This document shows, piece by piece, positions 15,350 through 22,463 of a stretch of DNA of 34,117 bases. The notes under the pieces were generated by a model. It was not told the origin of the DNA. It saw only the letters and a list, made by a program, of their open reading frames with translations, and did no database searches. Source of the stretch: Bacteroidota bacterium (lineage in GTDB: Bacteria > Bacteroidota > Ignavibacteria > Kapaibacteriales > UBA2268); NCBI GenBank assembly GCA_024278075.1, contig JAJRTW010000166.1, positions 1-34,117 on the forward strand. The letters run 5' to 3'. Both the position numbers and the translations under genes were made by a program. Numbering within the stretch: position 1 is the first letter of the stretch; every line of letters starts with the position of its first letter.

Positions 15350-16174
15350 TTATTGAAATTGGTGAAAGCTGGATGCGATAATAATTGTTGATACCATAGA
15401 TATTATAACGACTGCAAAACCAATCAAAGAAAAAACTATTACTTTCTTGCCATACCATTTGAATATTAGCTTGGCCCCGATTCCGGCCGTATAGACAACC
15501 CAAATCACTACAGTGGAAATTATCTTTGGGTCGTAGGGATTAAAATTCGGGAATGCCGACGGCAGCCATAGAGTGCCGATTAGTATCGACACGGTGAATA
15601 GCAGATAGCCAATCACAACGGAATAGAAACTCATCTTCTCGAGTATTTCCAGATTGGGCAGTTTGTTGAATATTACGCCATAGTTATGTGATTTTATCCG
15701 CTTGTACAGCAGCAGGAACAGCACGCCATATACGGCCGAGAGCGTGATACCGGAATGCCCGATCAATGCGCTGACAACGTGGATCCCCAACAGCGGGTTT
15801 CGCAATATATCCTTTACTTCAAATATATTTTCGATGAACAAAGACGATGATATTTGGAATAAAAGTGAAAAGAAAATGATGAACAGCCCGGTGCCGCGCA
15901 CGTCGGTGAGCAGTTCCAGCACGAAGTATGCAAACGATATTGTGGATGCAAGCAGTGTGAACAGCTCGAACTTATTAGTGATGGGCGCATGGTCGAATTC
16001 AACCACCCTCATTATTAAATAGCCGAAATGGGTGAACAGAGTAATAAGCAGAAAGATTCGCTTGGAATTTGCCAGATTAATCTTGTTGTTGAAAAAATCA
16101 GTTGCATAAGCAAGAAAAGTAGTTAGATATAATATCGGCATTAATATGTTTAGAATGGAAATTGCCTGTAGCAT
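15350..16174 (-). CDS. HemX/CcsA-like cytochrome c assembly family membrane protein
   Basis: The protein has 274 residues and about eight hydrophobic segments, consistent with the cytochrome c assembly (CcsA/HemX) family. PITNKFELFTLLAS (about 64-77), GIHVVSALIGHSGITLSAVYGVLFLLLYKR (about 128-157) and the late GIGAKLIF region match the HemX-type pattern with conserved histidines. The tryptophan-rich WWD signature of true CcmC/CcsA haem handling proteins is not visible. Position directly upstream of hemA is the classic HemX arrangement, where the protein influences HemA level. The ATG at 16174 has AGAGG five bases upstream, a good Shine-Dalgarno sequence. Confidence 0.8.
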   Translation of the reverse strand: MLQAISILNILMPILYLTTFLAYATDFFNNKINLANSKRIFLLITLFTHFGYLIMRVVEFDHAPITNKFELFTLLASTISFAYFVLELLTDVRGTGLFIIFFSLLFQISSSLFIENIFEVKDILRNPLLGIHVVSALIGHSGITLSAVYGVLFLLLYKRIKSHNYGVIFNKLPNLEILEKMSFYSVVIGYLLFTVSILIGTLWLPSAFPNFNPYDPKIISTVVIWVVYTAGIGAKLIFKWYGKKVIVFSLIGFAVVIISMVSTIIIASSFHQFQ

Positions 16175-16727
16175 AAGGCCTCTGATAGTATTTTGATGTT
16201 AGGGCAAAACGGCCATAAAGATTTATATCGAATAATTATTTATCTAATAATAATTAATGTTATTATATAACGATGATTCAATTGCCATGAGATTCTGCAC
16301 TAATGTTATAGGGTTACAAACTTATGAAAAAAACAGGAGATTTTATGAAAGAAATATGCCGGGCAGGCAGTTGAATTTGTATCAGGATACTATTGAAAAT
16401 ATCAGTAGTATCCGGTAAAAATGCAGACAATTAGTGAAAATCGTAGTAACATGCTCCATTTAGCCCAATATTGTGCAATTATGGATACATTTTGAAAATA
16501 GCATGAATTGTTGTTAAAGGTATGTCACACCGGGCCCCGATCCGGTATCCATCTTAAATATAGCAAATAGCCCATAAATACTGGATTCCCGCTGGAGTTT
16601 ATCCTGAGCCAGGCCAATCGTGTCTATAGTTCGACTCCGCTGACTATGACACTTTTGAGACAGCCCCAGAACGGAAAAGTGTCGTTTTTATTCCCGATGA
16701 ATCGGAACCGGCTGCATGGCGTCCGAA
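16175..16727. repeat. Intergenic region with repeat copy B
   Basis: About 250 bp of this 553-bp gap is repeat copy B. The rest is AT-rich (16200-16400) and shows no ORF or RNA I can recognise. Confidence 0.7.
16406..16652. repeat. ~250-bp dispersed repeat, copy B
   Basis: It aligns with 6531-6780, including a nearly unbroken 70-bp match around CCGATCCGGTATCCATCTTA. The right end (GTCTATAGTTCGACTCCG) is shared with 18109-18190 rather than with copy A. Confidence 0.9.
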
Positions 16728-17729
16728 TTACAAATTGCGTCCGATAACGAAATCGGCGAATTTCAGCAATGACTCTTTTGCAATCGAATCGGGGAATATG
16801 GAAATTGATTGCTTTGCTGCATTAGAATATTCAATTGCCTTTTCCCTGGCATATTCAATCCCGTTGCTTCTGTTAACATAATCAATGATATAATTAATAT
16901 CCTTTCGCTTCATGTTGCCGCTTTTTATCAGTTTCGATATCTTTTTAATTTCTTTCTTATCTGATTTCGAGAAAGCATGGATCAGCGGGAGCGTTATTTT
17001 CTTTTCTTTCAGGTCATTGCCGACCGGTTTGCCGATTGTTATGCTTTTCGATACATAGTCAAATATATCGTCCCTGATCTGGAACGCTATGCCAACATTT
17101 TCGCCATACTGGCACAGCGCTTGATGGTATTCTTCGTTATCGCAGGCGCTGATGGCTCCGATTTCGCAGCAGGCCGCCATCAACGAAGCGGTTTTATCGG
17201 ATATTATCTTAAAATATATTTCCTCGTCCACCTCCAGGTCCTTGCTCTTTTGTATCGATAGCAACTCGCCTTCGCTCATTCTTTTCACGGCCTTGGAGGT
17301 TGCCTTAAGGAATTGGAATTCATCGCCGTCGATAGCCGACAACAGGCCGCGAGACAGCAGGAAATCGCCAATTAGCACCGATATTTTGTTGTTCCACTCG
17401 GCATTTATAGATGCAATCCCCCGGCGCTCTTTGGCATCGTCGACAACGTCATCGTGTATAAGAGTGGCCGTATGGAGCAGTTCGACCATAGCCGCCCCGA
17501 CATAGGAACGCTGATTTGCTTTTCCGCACATCTCGGCGGCCAGCAACAGCACTGTAGGCCGTACCTGTTTGCCGCTCTTGCGGGTAATATATTTCAATAT
17601 CAGGTTAAGCAAAGCAACGTCGGATTTCATCATACTCTTGAAGTATTTGTTGAATTCCGATATATGCTCGCTAACGGGCTTGCCAATGTCTTTTATATTC
17701 ATTTTATTTTGGCTAATTAGCGTTATCAT
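16728..17729 (-). CDS. Long-chain polyprenyl diphosphate synthase
   Basis: The enzyme condenses isopentenyl diphosphate units into an all-trans chain for quinone side chains. The 333-residue protein has both aspartate-rich motifs: LLHTATLIHDDVVDDAKERRG with DDxxD at 93-97, and FQIRDDIFDY with D220, D221 and D224. GKQVRPTVLLL (53-63) is the diphosphate-binding GxxxRP region and GNDLKEKKITLPL follows the second motif. The residue five positions before the first motif is alanine, which fits long-chain products such as octaprenyl or heptaprenyl chains. A menaquinone role is inference. The start is uncertain: an internal ATG at 17702 (MNIKDIGKPV) fits the family N-terminus as well as the one at 17729, and neither has a Shine-Dalgarno sequence. 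Confidence 0.93.
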   Translation of the reverse strand: MITLISQNKMNIKDIGKPVSEHISEFNKYFKSMMKSDVALLNLILKYITRKSGKQVRPTVLLLAAEMCGKANQRSYVGAAMVELLHTATLIHDDVVDDAKERRGIASINAEWNNKISVLIGDFLLSRGLLSAIDGDEFQFLKATSKAVKRMSEGELLSIQKSKDLEVDEEIYFKIISDKTASLMAACCEIGAISACDNEEYHQALCQYGENVGIAFQIRDDIFDYVSKSITIGKPVGNDLKEKKITLPLIHAFSKSDKKEIKKISKLIKSGNMKRKDINYIIDYVNRSNGIEYAREKAIEYSNAAKQSISIFPDSIAKESLLKFADFVIGRNL

Positions 17730-18108
17730 AATGTAAATTTGTTTGGAAGATAATTAGGCAATATACGATTTTAATTTAATATCAAAAACCGAAACAGGTT
17801 TTCTTTGAAAAGTTTTGTATTGGCATTGTTGCTATTTAGCCTTGTGCTAACTATCAAATGCAGCAATATGATGGCAGCTTCGGAGTTTTAGCTCTGCTTG
17901 AGATATTCGTACTAAAGTATTCGAAATGAGTAATCGTCTGTCATCTTCTCAATTCTCATTCGAAGGGGGAATCGACGAGTTATTCGGGGTGAGGCCACTA
18001 ACGGAGAAACAAAGAATCCGTCGTTGTAACAACCATCAGAACTATGAACTGTCATTCAGAGCGCAACACAGCCACCTGTGGCGCAGTGGAGCGAAGAATC
18101 CGGAAGCC

Positions 18109-18190
18109 GCATGGATACTGGATTCTTCATGGAGTTTATCCTGAGTCAGGCCGATCGTGTCTATAGTTCGACTCCGATGACTATGACACT
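18109..18190. repeat. ~250-bp dispersed repeat, partial copy D
   Basis: It matches only the last third of copies A and B, from GCATGGATACTGGATTC through GGAGTTTATCCTGAG to GACTATGACACT. Confidence 0.8.
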
Positions 18191-18301
18191 AAAATAGTCA
18201 CCCTGAACTCAGTCGAAGGGTTCAGAATGACATTTCGTAAGTGCTTTATTTTTCAAGTCATTATAAAAATTATCCGAAGTGTTAATTAACAAGTTTTTAG
18301 G

Positions 18302-18337
18302 AAAATGACAATTCTCCTATTTTTCAGAAGTCTCTAT
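18302..18337. repeat. AAAATGACAATTC...CAGAAGT repeat
   Basis: This 36-bp stretch is almost identical to 30659-30694 (differences: TCTCC/TCCCC and TCTCT/TTTCT). A diverged inverted relative lies at 5283-5325. Confidence 0.8.
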
Positions 18338-18448
18338 TACTCAAAAAAGCGATTGTTCAACAAACTTATAATATGTATCTTGAAATTAATTCAATGTTAA
18401 TTAACGTGTGCTTTGCCATATATTTAATGCTATTTTCGGGTTATTAAT

Positions 18449-18856
18449 ATGATTTACACCAATGATTTCTCTTTGGATAAGAAACGAATATCCTTGGCCG
18501 TTTTATCAACTCTTGCAATCTCTTCTGTTCTATTTTATTTTAAACATGACAGTCCCCCATTTGTAGTCATTGGAATGGTTGTAAGTAGTTTAATGTTTTA
18601 TATTGTATTGAGGGTTTATCTTCATTTAATGCAAAATAACCCCAACAAACTCATTTGGTTTTGTAAATTATGCTCCAAATTAATTCCGGCAATCCTCTTG
18701 CTGCCATATTTATTTATAAAAGATGATTACGGATTATTTATTGCAGGAGTTATATTAGGGCTGTTAGCTAATGTATTTTTTGCAGAGATAAAAACTATGA
18801 AAGAAGTAATAAAGGAGTCCAAAGGAAATAATCAACCTCACCGCATTCGAGAGTGA
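18449..18856 (+). CDS. Small multi-pass membrane protein of unknown function
   Basis: I do not recognise the family. The 135-residue protein has four likely membrane segments: about 15-31 (ISLAVLSTLAISSVLFYF), 38-58 (FVVIGMVVSSLMFYIVLRVYL), 70-86 (KLCSKLIPAILLLPYLF), and 92-110 (YGLFIAGVILGLLANVFFA). A charged tail (KTMKEVIKESKGNNQ) follows. The coding DNA is visibly more AT-rich than its neighbours and is preceded by 700 bp of repeats, so recent acquisition is possible. It converges on the lptF/G-like gene, and a stem-loop separates the two. Continuous frame, plausible topology and lack of a better ORF support a real gene. Confidence 0.65.
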   Translation: MIYTNDFSLDKKRISLAVLSTLAISSVLFYFKHDSPPFVVIGMVVSSLMFYIVLRVYLHLMQNNPNKLIWFCKLCSKLIPAILLLPYLFIKDDYGLFIAGVILGLLANVFFAEIKTMKEVIKESKGNNQPHRIRE

Positions 18857-18860
18857 GATA

Positions 18861-18883
18861 TCCAACACTTTGGATGTGTTGGA
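18861..18883. terminator. Stem-loop between convergent genes
   Basis: TCCAACAC and GTGTTGGA pair around a 7-base loop, 4 bp after the + strand gene and 19 bp after the minus strand gene. No T run follows on either side, so it may be an attenuated or shared 3'-end structure rather than a full intrinsic terminator. Confidence 0.45.
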
Positions 18884-18902
18884 CATCTGCTATGGATAGA
18901 TA

Positions 18903-20291
18903 CTACCTCTTCCTGCGAAATAGCCTACCAATCAGCTTGCTTCCGGGAAATGACAAAGATTCGTTGTTCACTTTTAATGTCAGAATAATGCCGAATGTGC
19001 CGATTACGATATTGCCAAGCCACATACTCATTACCGGCGAAAGCAGGCCGCGGTCGGCAAGTTTTTCACCGCCAATCAGGCAGGCCCAGTAAATTATATA
19101 AAACCCCAGGCTAAAAGCAGCACTCAGCCCGAAATTACCACCCCGCGTTATTATCCCCAGCGGGCAGCCCACGAACAAAAATATAAAACAAGCAAACGGA
19201 ATGGCGTATTTCTTTTGGATTTCCACGTTATACTGCTTCGCCTTCAGAAGATATTCCTGCTCTTGGTATATATCGGATTGAATAGTTGAACTTAAGAAAG
19301 TAATTCTTTGTTGGGAATGCTTTAAAGCGCTAATCCGGCTTGTGTCTTTCTTGCGTTTCGAAGGCAATTTGACGATAGCTGCTTTTTCCGTTTCATCACT
19401 TTGGACGATACCGGCAAGGAAATTATAGTGCTTAATTAATTGCTGCATAGTCCGGAACTTAGCCTCTGCGGATTTTCCCATAGCTTCATCGACAATTTGC
19501 TGCATATCATCAATGTTCAGTTCGCGGTCGCCGCGCGAGATAATGTCATCATCGGTGCGGTTGAAGGTGAAGCCGCTGGCCTTCATGTAAATTTTATATT
19601 TATTAAAATTAATTATTTTGTAATTATCGAACCGGCCCGGTACCAATTGGTGAATCTCGCCATTTGTTAGGTCGAGAACCAGTTTGGACATATCCGGAGT
19701 GAAAGCAAACTCGCCCGTATCGGCCGAAACAATATTCAACCTGCGGTTCTTCGAATGGTCATAGATAGTCACCCCCTTCAGCATTCCCGACACCGAATCC
19801 ACCGACCGTGCCAATATGGTATAGCCGTCAATCTGGGTGGAGAACTGGCCGGCATCAATTGCAAAAGTAGGCTTAATCCTTCGGATGTCGCTGAATAAAG
19901 TTTTCGCCTTGTGGTTTGCGTCCGGCAGCACACGGTCGTTGAACAGGAACAGGGCGAACGACAGGATAAGGCCGAAAATCATAACAGGTATCATCATCCT
20001 TACAAGGCTTCCGCCGCTTGCTTTCACAATTGTTATTTCGTTGGCCGCCGACAAACCACCGAATGCCATCAGCGTGGAGAACAGCACCCCCATAGGCACA
20101 GCCAATACCACCATCCACGCAAGATTAAGCGCTATAAGCTGGGTGATAATCCAATAATCCAATCCCTTGCCCACGAGTTTGTCTAAGTGGTTCAATACGA
20201 ACTGCATCAAAAACAAAAATATTACGGTCGAGACACCGAATACAAATGGCGCAGCCATGGCACGGATAATATATCTGTCGAGAAGATTCAT
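18903..20291 (-). CDS. LptF/LptG family lipopolysaccharide export permease
   Basis: LptF and LptG form the inner-membrane part of the ABC exporter that moves lipopolysaccharide to the outer membrane. The 462-residue protein has the YjgP/YjgQ layout: three N-terminal membrane segments (about 10-35, 48-75, 97-117, starting MNLLDRYIIRAMAAPFVFG), the conserved GGLSAANEITIVKASGGSL stretch at about 78-96, a periplasmic domain (about 120-370) and three more membrane segments to residue 440. Bacteroidota members carry a similar insertion in the periplasmic domain: here a lysine-rich helix-forming part at about 265-350. LptF and LptG cannot be told apart reliably here, and no second permease gene is in the window. 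Confidence 0.9.
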   Translation of the reverse strand: MNLLDRYIIRAMAAPFVFGVSTVIFLFLMQFVLNHLDKLVGKGLDYWIITQLIALNLAWMVVLAVPMGVLFSTLMAFGGLSAANEITIVKASGGSLVRMMIPVMIFGLILSFALFLFNDRVLPDANHKAKTLFSDIRRIKPTFAIDAGQFSTQIDGYTILARSVDSVSGMLKGVTIYDHSKNRRLNIVSADTGEFAFTPDMSKLVLDLTNGEIHQLVPGRFDNYKIINFNKYKIYMKASGFTFNRTDDDIISRGDRELNIDDMQQIVDEAMGKSAEAKFRTMQQLIKHYNFLAGIVQSDETEKAAIVKLPSKRKKDTSRISALKHSQQRITFLSSTIQSDIYQEQEYLLKAKQYNVEIQKKYAIPFACFIFLFVGCPLGIITRGGNFGLSAAFSLGFYIIYWACLIGGEKLADRGLLSPVMSMWLGNIVIGTFGIILTLKVNNESLSFPGSKLIGRLFRRKR

Positions 20292-20886
20292 AATTATTAT
20301 TCGCTAAATTAATTAATTTATTTTATTTCATTGCTGTCCGGTTAATAATAATAGACTTTCCAATATATCTCTTATAATTGAAATTTGCTATAATCATAAC
20401 TTGTCATTCCGAACTTGTTTCGGAATCCATAAGCCAAAACGGTTTTATTATTAAAAGGATGCTGAAATAAATTCAGCAAGACATCTATCCAGCATATTAT
20501 ATGTGAATCCCGAATACTTAAATTAGATTACCCTCAAAGAGTACTAACTATTTATTATTATAGTAGTTACAAAAAATATTCAACTAAAAAGTGCTAGGAA
20601 ATGGATTTAATGTACTCTTATGCTTTGCAGATTGTAGGACAACCCCCTGCTCGCCTGGCTCACTTCCCCCTTTTTTAAGGGGGGAATAGTTGATCATATT
20701 CCCCCTTAAAAAAGGGGGATTTAGGGGGTTGTTATTCTCCTTAATACATAAACACTTAAATCTTTTTCTCCGACTTCTTTTTGAGGAATACTTAATGAAC
20801 GATATTAATATCGAAATGTTCTTGTTTTTTAGATAAATCTTCTGTAATTTTAAAGTCCTGAAAAAGTAAAATACAAGAGGATTAGA
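20292..20886. other. 595-bp intergenic region
   Basis: It contains a GTCATTCCGAACTTGTTTCGGAATCC repeat (20403-20428), a composite G5/C5 hairpin element at 20639-20732, and a palindrome CGATATTAATATCG at 20800-20813 upstream of secG. No gene is seen. Confidence 0.7.
20639..20732. repeat. Complete G5/C5 hairpin element with terminal inverted 10-mers
   Basis: ACAACCCCCT at the left and AGGGGGTTGT at the right enclose two hairpins (CCCCCTTTTTTAAGGGGGG and CCCCCTTAAAAAAGGGGG). The same 10-mers bracket the DUF559 gene (108-117 and 509-518) and begin each unit of the 511-978 array. This 94-bp copy looks like a whole non-coding element. Confidence 0.85.
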
Positions 20887-21228
20887 ATGGTAGCTTTTCT
20901 AAGTGTAATATTAATGATTATTTCGGTGCTTTTAGTAGCAGTTGTTCTGCTGCAACCCGGCAAAGGCGATATGATTTCCGGTTTGGGCGGCATGGGCGGG
21001 CAGTTCAATGCACTGCTCGGAACAAGAAAAGCAATGAATTTTCTGTCGAAAACGACTATGGCGCTTGCCGCAGCAATTATTGTGCTTTCGCTCACAACCA
21101 ACTTATTCTTTGTTGGAAATGAAGAAGCCGGCCCCAGGCCGGTAATCGAGGGTGTTGACGTGCCTATGGATCTTCCGGACCCTGGTGCAGGCCTCCCTCA
21201 GGCTCCGCCACCGCAGCCTAATGAATAA
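20887..21228 (+). CDS. secG: Preprotein translocase subunit SecG
   Basis: SecG is a small SecYEG channel subunit that helps SecA-driven export. The 113-residue protein has the two expected membrane segments (about 3-22 and 54-76). Between them is the conserved cytoplasmic loop VVLLQPGKGDMISGLGG, then FNALLGTRKAMNFLSKTTM, matching the usual LLQ..KG and G.....L.K.T pattern. The tail after residue 80 is proline-rich (LPDPGAGLPQAPPPQP), longer than in E. coli but usual in Bacteroidota relatives. AGAGG lies six bases before the ATG. A strong terminator follows, so it is probably a single-gene unit. Confidence 0.95.
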   Translation: MVAFLSVILMIISVLLVAVVLLQPGKGDMISGLGGMGGQFNALLGTRKAMNFLSKTTMALAAAIIVLSLTTNLFFVGNEEAGPRPVIEGVDVPMDLPDPGAGLPQAPPPQPNE

Positions 21229-21258
21229 TTTCACTTTTGCACAATTTCTTTTAATATT

Positions 21259-21296
21259 AAGCCCAATTGGTAATTAACCCTTTGGGCTTTTTTTTC
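21259..21296 (+). terminator. Rho-independent terminator of secG
   Basis: AAGCCCAA pairs with TTTGGGCTT and is followed by a run of T (TTTTTTTT). It begins 31 bp past the secG stop. Confidence 0.85.
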
Positions 21297-21327
21297 TGTG
21301 TCATTAGTCGCTGGTTGACACCAATTA

Positions 21328-21366
21328 TTTATGTTCTGCCAGTTGTTACAACTGGCAGAACATAAA
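21328..21366. repeat. 19-bp perfect inverted repeat
   Basis: TTTATGTTCTGCCAGTTGT and its exact complement are separated by a single T, giving a 39-bp near-perfect palindrome. A half site (TTTATGTTCCGTCAGTTGTTA) recurs at 28211. A half copy of the 75-bp element, AGGCAGGTT...AACCTGCC, follows at 21370-21393. Confidence 0.85.
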
Positions 21367-21490
21367 TTCAGGCAGGTTGCGAACCTGCCACTACACATAC
21401 ATTGATTGAACTATAATAAATAGTTATCAATCATATATGAGATGTCGCACTATCGGATGAATTCAGAGTACGCCGAATGGAATAACTCTA

Positions 21491-22270
21491 TTAATTAATC
21501 ACTATTCTTTTTCTGATAAAGCGTTCCTTGCCAATCCTGACTTCGCCGATATAATCACCCCGCGGCATTTTTCGTCCTTTATCATCGCGGCCGTTCCAGG
21601 TGATTTTATAAGGCCCCGGTGGCTGTCGGCCTTTGAATAATGTCGAAATTACAGCCGCCCGGACAGAATAAATAACCACTTCGACCTCAACATAATAGTC
21701 CAGCCGGTATTTAATCACAGGCGATACGTCTTCGGCCAGGCCAAGCAAACTGCCAATATCGGCAAAAGATATTTTAGCTCCATAGGGTGACAGAGTAGTG
21801 ATTCCGGGGATATATTGCGACATTTGCCTGTTAATTTCGTGCTGTACCACTTGATTTCCCGTGGGAATAAAGTACTCTCGGGGAATATTGTTTATGTTCT
21901 GCATTGCTATTTGCCAGGGTTTGCCGCTTGCAAGCTCGCGATCCACCTTCCAAAGCTCCTCGGACAATTTAATATCATTATTCAGGCGTTCAATTGCCGG
22001 TAGTTTTATCTTCAATGCCTCCATATAAGCGCTGTCCTGCTGCGAAGAATAATTAATTACAGGGCCGGATTTGCCACCCGGCAACACAGGTTCTTTTTGC
22101 TTACTATTCCCGGGATTAGTCGAATCGGCTAAAAAAGAGCTTCCGTTCTTAGGCGGCCCCAATTGTCTCAATGCCCCTGATGATAAATCGATGGATGAAT
22201 TACTATTAGCAAAATACGGATTTATGCAAGCAATAAGCAGGAGTAATAATATGGAATTGATGTGTTTTAT
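21491..22270 (-). CDS. Secreted protein with FlgD-like C-terminal domain (start codon non-standard)
   Basis: The track calls a TTG start at 22171, but the same open frame continues upstream without a stop for over 100 bases and encodes a convincing signal peptide: KHINSILLLLLIACINPYFANS. No ATG, GTG or TTG precedes that stretch in frame; ATA at 22270 is in the right place, so I give the CDS from there with caution (259 residues). The body is unrecognised, with a helix-rich central part (DSAYMEALKIKLPAIERL...). Residues near the C-terminus, GPYKITWNGRDDKGRKMPRG then DYIGEVRIG...KRIVIN, form a FlgD-like Ig fold as found at the C-termini of type IX secretion cargo. It is likely exported; function unknown. 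Confidence 0.7.
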   Translation of the reverse strand: MKHINSILLLLLIACINPYFANSNSSIDLSSGALRQLGPPKNGSSFLADSTNPGNSKQKEPVLPGGKSGPVINYSSQQDSAYMEALKIKLPAIERLNNDIKLSEELWKVDRELASGKPWQIAMQNINNIPREYFIPTGNQVVQHEINRQMSQYIPGITTLSPYGAKISFADIGSLLGLAEDVSPVIKYRLDYYVEVEVVIYSVRAAVISTLFKGRQPPGPYKITWNGRDDKGRKMPRGDYIGEVRIGKERFIRKRIVIN

Positions 22271-22403
22271 TTTATTTCCAGGATTTATCGTTCAGTCAAA
22301 TATTACGGATAAACGATTATACAGGCATTTTAGCATTTAATAATAATAATGCAAAGATTAACATTCTTGCAACCCGGCCACTATTTCTGATAAGGTACAA
22401 ATT

Positions 22404-22437
22404 AAAAAAAAACCGGCAAAGAATCAATCTGCCGGTT
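22404..22437 (-). terminator. Rho-independent terminator of the S1-like gene
   Basis: On the minus strand AACCGGCA, a short loop, and TGCCGGTT are followed by a T run (TTTTTTT). It lies 27 bp past the stop codon. Confidence 0.85.
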
Positions 22438-22463
22438 AGATTAAATAAAAAAAGTAAATTTCG

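Larger units (their letters stand above)
17730..18448. repeat. 719-bp intergenic region of repeats
   Basis: I reject the track ORF 17926-18144 because its second half is repeat DNA. Content: a GTCATTCAGAGCG...GGAGCGAAGAATCCGG repeat (18050-18103), copy D of the long repeat (18109-18190), a CACCCTGAACTCAGTCGAAGGGTTCAGAATGACA hairpin-type repeat (about 18201-18234), the inverted AACACTTCGGA repeat (18252-18283), and the AAAATGACAATTC repeat (18302-18337). Confidence 0.75.

Noticed and set aside
17926-18144. 72-residue plus-strand ORF
   Set aside because: Its second half is dispersed repeat DNA (copy D and GAGCGAAGAATCC), so the frame is accidental.
22172-22270. Separate small gene upstream of the 21491 protein
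   Set aside because: The signal-peptide segment is in the same frame without a stop, so it is better explained as the N-terminus of that protein.
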